From Cryobacterium roopkundense (GTDB lineage: Bacteria > Actinomycetota > Actinomycetes > Actinomycetales > Microbacteriaceae), in the NCBI RefSeq assembly GCF_014200405.1, contig NZ_JACHBQ010000001.1, positions 3,286,001-3,350,000 on the forward strand: DNA of 64,000 bases, given 5' to 3'. The notes beneath the pieces were generated by a model. It saw only the letters and a list, made by a program, of their open reading frames with translations. It did no database searches and had not been told where the DNA came from. This document shows, piece after piece, positions 34,652 to 43,616 of the stretch (position 1 is its first letter; every line of letters starts with the position of its first letter). The position numbers and the translations under genes are program-made.

Positions 34652-36355
34652 TCATGCGGGCGCCCCGGGAGCCGCTGCGGGCGATGCCGCGGGCGGGAAC
34701 AGGCCCGAAGCAGATGCCGCGCCGTTCCAGTTGAGCAGGTTCACGCGCCCCGGTGTGGTGGGGGTGCTCGCTTCGCCGCGCAGCTGGTTGTAGTTGTCGA
34801 CCGTGGCGCCAAGGGGCATGCCCACGGTGTTGCCGTACGGACCGGAGTGCCCGGCCGAACCGGGTCCGCCCATGCCGGGGCCGCCCATGCCTGGGCCGCC
34901 CATGCCGGGGCCGCCGTCGGTATCGAGCGAGCAGCCGAGCTCTTCCAGCTCGCGAGCGGTCTCCACGTGCGCCTTCGGAATTACGTAGCGGTCCTCGTAC
35001 TTGGCGATCGCGAGCAACCTATACAGGGCCTGGATCGACTCCCCGGTCATGCCTACCGCTTCGGGGATCGACTCGTCGAGATCGTTGCCGAGGTTCACGT
35101 CGCGCATGTAGGAGCGCATCGCGGCCAGCTTGCGCAGCGACGATTCCACCGGCACTACGTCGCCGGCCGAGAACAGCCCAGCGAGGTATTCCACCGGGAT
35201 GCGCAGCTTGTCGATTGCCGCGAACAGGGTGCGGGAATCCTCGCCGTCGCTGCCGGTCGTGCTCACCACGTCGACGACGGGCGAGAGCGGCGGGATGTAC
35301 CAGACCATCGGCATGGTGCGGTATTCGGGGTGCAGCGGCAGCGCGATCGTGAACTCGGAGATGAGCTTGTAGATCGGGCTCTTCTGGGCGGCGAGAATCC
35401 AGTCGTCGGCCATGCCGGCGGCTTTTGCCGCCGCGATGACCTCCGGGTCGAACGGGTCGAGGAAACACGAGCGCTGGGCCTCGAGCAGATCGTGGTCGTT
35501 TTCGACGGTCGCCGCCTTCAACACCGCGTCGGCGTCGTAGAGCATTAGGCCGAGGTAACGCAGGCGCCCCACACAGGTCTCTGAACAGATGGTGGGCTTG
35601 CCCTGCTCGATCAGCGGGTAGCAGAGCGTGCACTTCTCGGCCTTGCCGGTCTTGTGGTTGAAGTACACCTTCTTATAGGGGCAGGCGGAGACGCACATGC
35701 GCCAGCCGCGGCATCCGTCTTCATCGACGAGCACGATGCCGTCTTCTTCACGCTTGTACATGGCGCCGGAGGGGCACGCGGCCACGCACGCGGGGTTCAG
35801 GCAGTGCTCGCAGATGCGCGGCAGGTAGAACATGAAGGTCTCCTCGAACTCCATCTTCACCTTCTCGCTCATGGTCGCGAGAATCGGGTCGGCCGCCGCG
35901 GTCTCCTGCGAGCCGCCGAGGTCGTCGTCCCAGTTGCCCGACCACTTGATGTCCATGTTCTTGCCGGTCAGCAGAGATTTCGGCCGGGCGACGGGGCTCT
36001 GGTTGCCGGCCGGCGCAGTGGTGAGCATGTCGTAGTCGTAGGTCCACGGCTCGTAGTAGTCGTCGATCTGCGGCAGGTCGGGGTTGTTGAAGATGTGCGC
36101 GAGGCGGCTGATTCGGCCGCCGGAACGCAGCTTCAGGCGGCCGCGCTTATTTCGCACCCAGCCGCCTTTCCACCGGGCCTGGTCTTCGTACTGCCGGGGG
36201 TAGCCGAGCCCCGGGCGGGTCTCGACGTTGTTGAACCAGGCGTATTCCACGCCGGTGCGGTTGGTCCACACCTGCTTGCAGGTCACCGAACAGGTGTGGC
36301 ACCCGATGCACTTATCGAGATTCATGATCATCGACGTCTGAGCCATTACGCGCAT
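34652..36355 (-). CDS. narH: Respiratory nitrate reductase beta subunit NarH
   Basis: 567-aa FeS electron-transfer subunit. The four-cysteine groups are visible: C16-x2-C19-x2-C22-x3-C26, CEHCLNPACVAACP, the [3Fe-4S] type CRGWRMCVSACPYKK with Trp in place of a cysteine, and EKCTLCYPLIEQGKPTICSETC. It carries electrons from NarI to NarG. The C-terminal ~80 residues are unusual, with three to four GGPGM units followed by a Pro/Ala tail. The start ATG 36355 directly abuts the narG stop. Confidence 0.95.
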   Translation of the reverse strand: MRVMAQTSMIMNLDKCIGCHTCSVTCKQVWTNRTGVEYAWFNNVETRPGLGYPRQYEDQARWKGGWVRNKRGRLKLRSGGRISRLAHIFNNPDLPQIDDYYEPWTYDYDMLTTAPAGNQSPVARPKSLLTGKNMDIKWSGNWDDDLGGSQETAAADPILATMSEKVKMEFEETFMFYLPRICEHCLNPACVAACPSGAMYKREEDGIVLVDEDGCRGWRMCVSACPYKKVYFNHKTGKAEKCTLCYPLIEQGKPTICSETCVGRLRYLGLMLYDADAVLKAATVENDHDLLEAQRSCFLDPFDPEVIAAAKAAGMADDWILAAQKSPIYKLISEFTIALPLHPEYRTMPMVWYIPPLSPVVDVVSTTGSDGEDSRTLFAAIDKLRIPVEYLAGLFSAGDVVPVESSLRKLAAMRSYMRDVNLGNDLDESIPEAVGMTGESIQALYRLLAIAKYEDRYVIPKAHVETARELEELGCSLDTDGGPGMGGPGMGGPGMGGPGSAGHSGPYGNTVGMPLGATVDNYNQLRGEASTPTTPGRVNLLNWNGAASASGLFPPAASPAAAPGAPA

Positions 36356-39300
36356 TTAGTACTCAACCTCCTGGCTACGGCGACGGATCACGGTGACCTC
36401 GTCGCGTTGGTTCCCGGTCGGGCCGAGATAGTTGAACGCAAACGAGAGCTGCGCGTAGCCACCGATCAGGTGACTGGGTTTCAAGAGGATGCGGGTGAGC
36501 GAGTTGTTGGTGCCGCCGCGCTTACCGCTCGTCTCGGCCACCGGCACGTTGATCGTGCGGTCCTTCGCGTGGTACATGTACACGGTCCCTTCCGGCATGC
36601 GGTGAGACACCACGGCCCGCGCCACGACGACGCCATTTCGGTTGTAGGACTCGATCCAGTCGTTGTCGCGCACGTCGATCTTCTCGGCGTCCTGCGGGCT
36701 CATCCAGATGGTCGGCCCGCCGCGACTGAGCGAGAGCATCAGCAGGTTGTCCTGGTATTCGGAGTGGATCGACCACTTCGAGTGCGGCGTGAGGTAGCGC
36801 ACGGCCACCTCGGCGCGGCCCTTCGCGGCCGGGTCGCCGGTGGCTGCCGTTGATCCCACGATCGAGTCGTTGAACAGGCGGTGCATGTCGAGCGGCGGCC
36901 TGAACACTGGCAGGGATTCGCCGAGCTCGATCATCCAGTCGTGGTCGAGGTAGAAGTGCTGGCGTCCGGTGAGGGTGTGCCACGGCTTGAGGTGTTCAAC
37001 GTTGATCGTGAACGCGCTGTACCGGCGTCCGCCGTGCTCCGAGCCCGACCACTCCGGGGAAGTGAGCACCGGAACCGGCGCGCCCTGCACATCCGGGTAG
37101 CTGAAGCGGCGCCCGGCGTTGTCGCTCGCCAGGTGCGCGAGCTTCGTGCCGGTGCGTTCCTCGAGCGCTCGAAAGCCCTGGGTGCCGAGCCGGCCGTTCG
37201 TGGTTCCCGACAGCGCGAGCACCATTTCGCAGGCGTGGATCGCTGTCGTCAGTCGCGGCCGGCCCTTAGCGGGCCCGTCGGGCATGAGCCCGTTCACGCG
37301 CCCGAGGTACTCGACCTCCTCGTCGGGGGTGAACTTTACGCCCTTGGTCACCATGCCGTGCGCGGCGGTGAGCGGCCCAAGCGCTCCGAGCTGCGCGGCG
37401 AACGCTGGGTAGTCCCGTTCCACCACCGCGAGCTTGGGCATCGTGAGACCGGGGATCAGCGGCTGGTCGTTGAGCACGGTGCCGTGCGGCGTGGCCATCG
37501 CGTCGGGGGTGTCGTGCAGCAGAGGCGTGGCCACGAGGTCGTGGCGTACTCCGAGGTGGCCGACCGACAGCTCCGAGATCTTCTGCGCGAGAAAGTGAAA
37601 GCTGTCGAAATCGGTCTTGGCCTGCCACGGCGGCGCGATCGCCGGGTTGAACGAGTGGATGAACGGATGCATGTCCGTCGTCGACAGGTCATTCTTCTCA
37701 TACCAGGTGGCCGGCGGCAACACCACGTCGCTGTAAATGGTGGTCGAGGTCATGCGGAAGTCGCTCGTGACGAGCAGGTCGAGCTTGCCCTCCGGGGCTT
37801 CCTCATGCCACTTCATGGTGCTCGGCCGCTTCTCCACCGGCGACTCGGGGGCGCGCACGGCGGAGTCGGTTCCGAGCAGGTGCTTGAGGAAGTACTCGTT
37901 GCCCTTGCCTGAGGAACCGAGAATGTTCGCGCGCCACACCACGAGCACCCGCGGAAAGTTCTCGGGGGCGTCGGGGTCTTCGCAGGAGTACTCGAGGCTG
38001 CCGTCTTCGAGGGAGTCGATAACGTACTGCGCGGGTTCGACCGCGGCCGCGGCGGCGTCGTCCACGAGGTCGAGGGAGTTGCGATTGAACGTGGGGTAGC
38101 TGGGCATCCAGCCACGCTTAGCCGATTCCACGAGGCAGTCTGCGGTCGTGCGTCCGGCGAAGGTGCCGTTGCCGAGCGGGGTCGACAGCACATCGGCGGA
38201 CAGCCCGTCGTAGCGCCATTGGTCTGTGGCGAGGTAGAAGAACCCTGTTCCGATCATCTGGCGCGCCGGCCGCACCCAGTCGAGGGCGAAGGCGTACTGG
38301 CCGTAGCCGGTGAGCGGGCGCACCTTTTCCTGGCCCACGTAGTGCGCCCAGCCACCGCCGTTCACGCCCTGGCAGCCTGTCATCGTGGTGAGCGCGAGGA
38401 ACGCGCGGTAGATCGTGTCGGAGTGGAACCAGTGGTTCGTGCCGGCACCCATCAAAATCATCGAGCGCCCACCGGAGTCCTCGGCGTTCTGCGCGAACTC
38501 GCGGCCGATACGCGCGGCGGCCTGCCACGGCACCGAGGTGATCTCTTCCTGCCAGGCCGGGGTGCCCGGCGAGGAGGCGTCGTCATAACCGGCGGGCCAC
38601 ACGCCAGGCAGGCCGGGCCGGCCCACGCCGTACTGGGCGAGGAGCAGGTCGAACACCGTCGTCACGAGCTGGCCGGCCACCGTGCGCACGGGAACGCCGC
38701 GGCGGATGATGCCCGCGCCACCGGCGTGCTGCACGCCCTCGTCGTCGGTCTCGGGTGACACGTCGAAGCGGGGCAGGTCGACGGCCACTGATGCACCGTC
38801 GTGGTCGGCGGCATCCGCTATCGACAGAAGCGGCTCATGACCCTCAAGGTCGAGGTTCCACTTTCCCTTGTCGGTCTCGCTGAAGCGGTGCCCGATCGAG
38901 CCGTTGGGCACGAAGGGGGTGCCGTCGGCGTTGAGCATCACGGTCTTGAAGGCGGCGCTCGCCACGGATGCCGCCGCTCCCGGCAGTGCGTCGGCGGTGA
39001 CGAATTTGCCGGGAACGTAGGCGTCGCCGCGTGGTTTCAGGGCGATGAGGTACGCCGAGTCGCTGAACTTCGTGAGGTAGTCGACGAAGCGCGGGGTGCG
39101 GCGGTCCACCAGGAATTCGCGCAGCACCACGTGACCCATCGCGAGGGCGAGGGCGCCGTCAGTGCCGGGGTGCACGGCGAGCCACTCGTCGGCGAACTTG
39201 GAGTTGTCGGCATAGTCGGGCGAGACGGTGATGACCTTCTGGCCGCGATACCGGGCCTCCACCATGAAGTGGGCGTCGGGCGTGCGCGTGACGGGCACGT

Positions 39301-40105
39301 TGGAGCCCCACATGATGAGGTAGCTCGAGTTCCACCAGTCGGCGGATTCCGGCACGTCGGTCTGGTCGCCGAACACCTGCGGGCTTGCCACGGGCAGGTC
39401 GGCGTACCAGTCGTAGAACGAGAGCATGGTGCCGCCGAGCAGCGAGATGAAGCGGTTGCCCACGCCCTGGCTGACGATCGACATTGCCGGGATCGGGGAG
39501 AAGCCCACGATGCGGTCGGGTCCGTACTTCTTGATGGTGTGCACGTGGGCGGCGGCCACGATTTCGGCCGCCTCGTCCCAGCTGGCGCGCACGAGCCCGC
39601 CGTGCCCGCGCGCGCTCTTGTAGGCGCGTGCGGTCTCCGGATTCGCCGTGATCTCGGCCCACGCCAGCACGGGATCGCCCAGGCGCGCCTTCGCCTCGCG
39701 ATAGATGTCGAGCAGCACGCCGCGCACGTAGGGGTAGCGAACGCGGGTGGGCGAGTAGGTGTACCAGCTGAACGCGGCGCCGCGGGGGCAGCCGCGGGGC
39801 TCGTACTCGGGGCTGTCCGGACCCACGGAGGGGTAGTCCGTCTGCTGGGTTTCCCACGTGATGATGCCGTCTTTCACGTAGACCTTCCACGAGCAGGAAC
39901 CCGTGCAGTTCACGCCGTGGGTGGAGCGCACCTCTTTGTCGTGCGTCCAGCGGTCACGGTAGAACGAGTCGGCCGCGCGCCCCCCGGAGAGGAACACACT
40001 GCGCAGGTCTTTCGAGGTTTCGCCGCGGCGGAGAAACCGGCCGAGGCCCAGCAAGGCGTCGGCCACGGGCCCGTCGGTGCCCGTCTTGAGTGTCGTGCGT
40101 GTCAC
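36356..40105 (-). CDS. narG: Respiratory nitrate reductase alpha subunit NarG
   Basis: 1249-aa bis-MGD molybdoenzyme that reduces nitrate to nitrite on the cytoplasmic face. The FS0 cluster ligands are His63, Cys67, Cys71 and Cys106. The molybdenum-ligand aspartate is in FYDWYADLP (Asp236), followed by QTDVPESADWWNSSYLIMWG. The C-terminal PHSKWSIHSEYQDN and RGGTNNS segments complete the fold. There is no Tat signal, as expected for the cytoplasmic enzyme. GTG at 40105 is preceded by GGGGGC. It is the first nar gene, with a SufR-like regulator 75 bp upstream on the same strand. Confidence 0.97.
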   Translation of the reverse strand: MTRTTLKTGTDGPVADALLGLGRFLRRGETSKDLRSVFLSGGRAADSFYRDRWTHDKEVRSTHGVNCTGSCSWKVYVKDGIITWETQQTDYPSVGPDSPEYEPRGCPRGAAFSWYTYSPTRVRYPYVRGVLLDIYREAKARLGDPVLAWAEITANPETARAYKSARGHGGLVRASWDEAAEIVAAAHVHTIKKYGPDRIVGFSPIPAMSIVSQGVGNRFISLLGGTMLSFYDWYADLPVASPQVFGDQTDVPESADWWNSSYLIMWGSNVPVTRTPDAHFMVEARYRGQKVITVSPDYADNSKFADEWLAVHPGTDGALALAMGHVVLREFLVDRRTPRFVDYLTKFSDSAYLIALKPRGDAYVPGKFVTADALPGAAASVASAAFKTVMLNADGTPFVPNGSIGHRFSETDKGKWNLDLEGHEPLLSIADAADHDGASVAVDLPRFDVSPETDDEGVQHAGGAGIIRRGVPVRTVAGQLVTTVFDLLLAQYGVGRPGLPGVWPAGYDDASSPGTPAWQEEITSVPWQAAARIGREFAQNAEDSGGRSMILMGAGTNHWFHSDTIYRAFLALTTMTGCQGVNGGGWAHYVGQEKVRPLTGYGQYAFALDWVRPARQMIGTGFFYLATDQWRYDGLSADVLSTPLGNGTFAGRTTADCLVESAKRGWMPSYPTFNRNSLDLVDDAAAAAVEPAQYVIDSLEDGSLEYSCEDPDAPENFPRVLVVWRANILGSSGKGNEYFLKHLLGTDSAVRAPESPVEKRPSTMKWHEEAPEGKLDLLVTSDFRMTSTTIYSDVVLPPATWYEKNDLSTTDMHPFIHSFNPAIAPPWQAKTDFDSFHFLAQKISELSVGHLGVRHDLVATPLLHDTPDAMATPHGTVLNDQPLIPGLTMPKLAVVERDYPAFAAQLGALGPLTAAHGMVTKGVKFTPDEEVEYLGRVNGLMPDGPAKGRPRLTTAIHACEMVLALSGTTNGRLGTQGFRALEERTGTKLAHLASDNAGRRFSYPDVQGAPVPVLTSPEWSGSEHGGRRYSAFTINVEHLKPWHTLTGRQHFYLDHDWMIELGESLPVFRPPLDMHRLFNDSIVGSTAATGDPAAKGRAEVAVRYLTPHSKWSIHSEYQDNLLMLSLSRGGPTIWMSPQDAEKIDVRDNDWIESYNRNGVVVARAVVSHRMPEGTVYMYHAKDRTINVPVAETSGKRGGTNNSLTRILLKPSHLIGGYAQLSFAFNYLGPTGNQRDEVTVIRRRSQEVEY

Positions 40106-40180
40106 GTGCGTGCCCCCTGCGATACCCGGGGAGGCCGATCGGCCGCCCGTATACCCCAGCCTCGCCGCCGGCGAAAAACG

Positions 40181-40882
40181 CTACAAGCTCAGAACACCGT
40201 GAATAATGTTTTGCTCGGGTTCGGTTCCGGCTTCGGTCTTGGTTCCGCAGTGCTGCAGATCGAGCGTGCAGTTCTGCGGCGCCTGAACGAGGTGCAGCTG
40301 TCGCGCGCGCAGCGGGCCCTCTGCCTGGTCGAGAACGCCCTGAATGAGCGTGAAGTGCACGCGGCAGACCTCGGGGTTCGACTTCACCATCTCGGAGTAC
40401 GGGCAGTCGCGCAGGTGCACCTGCAACCCACCGGGGTCGACGCTCGCATCAAAGCCGGACTGGTCGAGGTGGTCATCGAGGGCGTCCAGCTGCCGCTGCA
40501 CCGGCGTGAGGGCAGCGGATGCCGGCTCGTGGCCGTGGGCCGATGTCGGGGTGGCGGGCGGCAACATCCGTCGTACCTGCTCGGCGCGTTGCAGCGCCGC
40601 CTCCACCTTGCGCCCACGAATCGAGCCCTCGGCACGATCGACCCCTTCGGCCGCGGAGTACAGCATCCTGGGGCGGCCCTTAATGTCGCGGCGTTCAGGT
40701 TCGCAGGTCACGAAGCCGTCGTGCACCAGACGGTCGAGGTGTTCCCGCGTGGTGTTCTGGTGCAGGCCCGTGGCCTCGGCGAGATCGCCGATGGTCATGG
40801 TGCCGCGCCGCTGCAGCTGGTTGAGCAGGGTGATTCGGCTCAGACTCGCGAGAGTCTTAAAGCCCGGCGGGTGCGCGGTCAT
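40181..40882 (-). CDS. SufR-like HTH regulator with four C-terminal cysteines
   Basis: 233-aa protein. An N-terminal winged helix-turn-helix of the ArsR/DeoR type (LSRITLLNQLQRRGTMTIGD... and HQNTTREHLDRLVHDGFV) is followed by a C-terminal domain with Cys160-x12-Cys173 and Cys205-x6-Cys212. This arrangement resembles SufR-type regulators that ligate a [4Fe-4S] cluster and sense iron, oxygen or NO. It lies just upstream of and co-directional with narG, so it is the best candidate for redox control of nitrate respiration. Cluster binding and target are inferred. Confidence 0.75.
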   Translation of the reverse strand: MTAHPPGFKTLASLSRITLLNQLQRRGTMTIGDLAEATGLHQNTTREHLDRLVHDGFVTCEPERRDIKGRPRMLYSAAEGVDRAEGSIRGRKVEAALQRAEQVRRMLPPATPTSAHGHEPASAALTPVQRQLDALDDHLDQSGFDASVDPGGLQVHLRDCPYSEMVKSNPEVCRVHFTLIQGVLDQAEGPLRARQLHLVQAPQNCTLDLQHCGTKTEAGTEPEQNIIHGVLSL

Positions 40883-40940
40883 CTGTCAAGTATGCGGGTC
40901 GAAAACCCGGTGAGCACGGTTTTTTTGGGGGCGGGGCGTA

Positions 40941-41168
40941 TCAGCGGCGAGGTGCCCGCGGGGCTGGCGGCGGGGGAACTTCCTTGGCGGCCTCAACGTC
41001 GGAGAGGGCGAGCGTGACGAGCCCGCGTTTCGTCTCGACCACGACGGATGCCGGCGGGGCCTCACGAAGGTAGCCCACGGCATCCGTGTACCCGCCCTCG
41101 ATTCGGGTGCGCACCACCACGCGGGTGCCGAGCGCGGCGCCGGCGAGGAAGGTGACGGGATCGGGCAT
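40941..41168 (-). CDS. Small SH3-like domain protein
   Basis: 75-aa protein made of one small beta domain (LGTRVVVRTRIEGGYTDAVGYL... VVVETKRGLVTLALSDVEAAKEVPP) and a Pro/Arg tail. Comparable SH3-like modules occur at the N-terminus of actinobacterial GNAT acetyltransferases; here the module stands alone. The function is unknown. ATG 41168 begins the domain directly. The gene is separate from its neighbours and may be monocistronic. Confidence 0.6.
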   Translation of the reverse strand: MPDPVTFLAGAALGTRVVVRTRIEGGYTDAVGYLREAPPASVVVETKRGLVTLALSDVEAAKEVPPPPAPRAPRR

Positions 41169-41234
41169 GACCCGAGTGTATGCCGTGTCGGCCCGACCGA
41201 GGGGTGAGCCTCGGTCGGGCCGGAACGGGACCGC

Positions 41235-42773
41235 CTACCGAACCAGGCTGCTGCCCTTGTAGTCGAATACTGTGTCGGGAACTGACTGCGTGGAGCGTGG
41301 TGCCATGCGACTGCCGTCTTCGAAGAAGCCGGCCTGGCTGCGGGCCAGGCTCATGATCGCGTGCACCGCGGCGTCGCCCAGCTCGTTGATCGCCTTCGTG
41401 TTCAGGTTGGTGATCGAATCACACGCCTGGTGATAGCAGGCGTCGTAGGCCACGCCGGCCGTTCCGCCGTAGGCCACGGCTTCCTCCGGCGTCTTCAGGC
41501 CCTCCGCGCCGCTGAACAGGCCGCCGGCCGGAATGCCCGCGGCGATGAACGGCCCGTAATCCGAGCGGCCGTCGAAGGCAGTGGGTTCGGTGACGAGTCC
41601 CTGCGCGGCGAAGTACTGGGTGAAGACCGCTTCGATCTGCGCAGAACCTGGAGGGCCTGCCGGGGCGCCCGGGTCGGCGGAGCCGTCACCGTCGTACACG
41701 AAGCGCACGTAGTTCGGCGAGGCGAGCATGTCGAAGTTGAGGTTGGCGTAGATCTTGGCCAGATCCGCGTCGCTCGCCGTTGCCACGTAGTTCTCCGAGC
41801 CGAGCAGCCCGAGTTCCTCGCCGCCCCAGAATGCGAAGCGCACTTGCTGTCGCGGCTGGATGTTGAGCTTGGACATCTGGATGGCGGTTTCGAGAATCGT
41901 GGCCGTGCCGCTGCCGTTGTCGTTGATCCCCGGCCCGGCGAGCACCGAATCGAGGTGCGCCCCCACCACAATCACCTTCTCTTTGTTGCCCTTACGGGTG
42001 TCGGCGATGATGTTTACCGTCGTGCGCGTCTCGGCGATCACCTCGGTGCTCACGGCCACGGTCGTGGACCCGGCCTGAGCGGATGCGTAGAGCGCCGCGC
42101 CGTCGGCGTAGCTCAGACCCACCACGGGCACTGAAACCGTGGCGCCGAGGGTGCCCTCCACGAGGTCGGTGCGGCCCGGGTTGCCCTCATTGAAGATGAT
42201 CACGGCGTCGTAGCCGGCCGCGATCGCGTTGGCCGCCTTGCTGGCGAACGTGCACGTGCCGCGCTGGATCAGGGCGACCTGGGGCTCGGTGGCCGAGGCC
42301 GGCACGAAGTCGGTCGCCGCGCAGCCGGCCGCAGAGCTCGGGGTCGGCGTGGCGGGAACCACGGTGTTCGTGGCGGCCACGATGCCGCCCACCACGTCGC
42401 CGCTCCCGGAGTAGGTGAAGGTGGCTGTGTCGTAATCCTGCGGGGCGGGTGAGACCTGGCTGAGTGAGGCCGGTGTCACTTCCTGGTAGAACTCGAATTC
42501 GAAGGGCTGCTCCGTCACCTTGTAGCCCGCCTTCGTGAGTTGCTCCTTCACGTAGGCAGCGGATGCGTCGTAGCCGGGAGTGCCCGCGGCCCGCGTGCCG
42601 TCGTTACGGTTCGCGATGCGCTGCAGCGCGCGTTCGTGTTGCAGGATTCCGCTCACCGTCACCGCTTGTCGCAGTTTCGTGGTGTTCACCTCGTCGATTG
42701 CCGCCGTCGCGGAGAGGGGAACCGTGAGGCTCCCCACTACGACGATGGCCACGAGCAATGCTTTTCTTCTCAC
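41235..42773 (-). CDS. Secreted M28 family aminopeptidase with PA domain
   Basis: 512-aa exported zinc peptidase. GTG 42773, preceded by GGGAGG, gives a clean signal peptide (RRKALLVAIVVVGSLTVPLSATA). A PA insert (VALIQRGTCTFASKAANAIAAG) precedes the M28 core with zinc ligands GAHLDSV, the GINDNGSG segment, FWGGEELGLLGSENY (catalytic Glu pair), NFDML and CYHQACD. It should release N-terminal amino acids outside the cell. A longer in-frame start at 42851 is rejected because it places non-signal residues before the signal peptide. Confidence 0.88.
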   Translation of the reverse strand: MRRKALLVAIVVVGSLTVPLSATAAIDEVNTTKLRQAVTVSGILQHERALQRIANRNDGTRAAGTPGYDASAAYVKEQLTKAGYKVTEQPFEFEFYQEVTPASLSQVSPAPQDYDTATFTYSGSGDVVGGIVAATNTVVPATPTPSSAAGCAATDFVPASATEPQVALIQRGTCTFASKAANAIAAGYDAVIIFNEGNPGRTDLVEGTLGATVSVPVVGLSYADGAALYASAQAGSTTVAVSTEVIAETRTTVNIIADTRKGNKEKVIVVGAHLDSVLAGPGINDNGSGTATILETAIQMSKLNIQPRQQVRFAFWGGEELGLLGSENYVATASDADLAKIYANLNFDMLASPNYVRFVYDGDGSADPGAPAGPPGSAQIEAVFTQYFAAQGLVTEPTAFDGRSDYGPFIAAGIPAGGLFSGAEGLKTPEEAVAYGGTAGVAYDACYHQACDSITNLNTKAINELGDAAVHAIMSLARSQAGFFEDGSRMAPRSTQSVPDTVFDYKGSSLVR

Positions 42774-42902
42774 AATGCCTCCCGATTCGGGCGGGAGGCC
42801 GGCCGCCCGGTTGGGTGACCACGCGTTCCCGCAACGACCATGCACCCGCAACGGGCTACGGGGTGGACTCGGGTGCGGTCGTTACCCAATCGTGATACGA
42901 AG

Positions 42903-42916
42903 CCCCGCGTTCGGGG
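42903..42916 (-). terminator. Short GC hairpin after ktrA
   Basis: CCCCG (42903-42907) pairs with CGGGG (42912-42916) over a 4-nt loop directly beyond the ktrA stop. The stem is short and lacks a T-tract, so it is a weak terminator candidate. Confidence 0.35.
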
Positions 42917-42917
42917 G

Positions 42918-43616
42918 TCAGCGCAGCTGGCTGAACGCCTCCACGCGCGCGGACTGGCCGGCGATCAGGATCACGTCGCCGTCGAGAATCACGGTGTCGA
43001 GGCTCGTGTAGCTCCAGCCCACGCCCTCACGGTGGAAGGCCGTCACGGTGACACCGTGCTTGGCGCGCACCTTCGCCTCGCCGAGTCGCACGCCGATGAG
43101 CAGGGCGGGCGGCGTGGTCTTCACCAGTGCAAAGTCTTCGCCGATCTCGATGTAGTCCTGCATGGCGCCGCGCACGAGGTGGGCCACGCGCTTGCCCATG
43201 TCCTTTTCCGGGTAGATCACGTGGTGCACGCCCAGCTGGGTGAGGATCTCGCCGTGCGGATCGCTCACCGCCTTCGCCCAGATGTTGCCGATGCCGAGTT
43301 TGAGCAGCAGCGACGAGGTGAGGATGTTGGCCTGGATGTCGCCGCCGATTGCCACGACGACGCTCGTGAAGTCGGGCACCGAGAGCTCGCGCAGCGTCGC
43401 TTCCTTCGTGGAGTCGGCGCGCACCACATGGGTGAGCAGGCCGTTGTGCGCCTGCACGATCTCCTCGTCGCCGTCGATGCCGAGCACGTCGGTGCCGCTG
43501 CGCATCAGCTCGAGCGCGAGGGAGCTGCCGAATCGGCCGAGGCCGATCACGACCACAGACGACGCCTCGGTGAGGCGCGTGGTGTCGCGGCGACCGAATA
43601 GTGAATACCTAGCCAA
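42918..43616 (-). CDS. ktrA: Potassium channel regulatory subunit KtrA
   Basis: 232-aa cytoplasmic RCK protein. The N-terminal Rossmann domain binds NAD/ATP through VVVIGLGRFGSSLALEL and DGDEEIVQ, and a C-terminal RCK-C domain starts near residue 145. It gates the KtrB channel, encoded immediately upstream with an 8-bp overlap. It is a complete single-RCK protein, as in Ktr systems, rather than the duplicated TrkA. Confidence 0.9.
   Translation of the reverse strand: MARYSLFGRRDTTRLTEASSVVVIGLGRFGSSLALELMRSGTDVLGIDGDEEIVQAHNGLLTHVVRADSTKEATLRELSVPDFTSVVVAIGGDIQANILTSSLLLKLGIGNIWAKAVSDPHGEILTQLGVHHVIYPEKDMGKRVAHLVRGAMQDYIEIGEDFALVKTTPPALLIGVRLGEAKVRAKHGVTVTAFHREGVGWSYTSLDTVILDGDVILIAGQSARVEAFSQLR

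Noticed and set aside
40883..40940. A short gene between the nar regulator and the SH3-like gene
   Set aside because: No frame with a start and ribosome site is present; the gap is simply promoter space.
38801..41017. Plus-strand frame of 738 codons across narG and its regulator
   Set aside because: It spans two genes on the other strand that have clear metal-ligand and HTH motifs; it is a compositional artefact.
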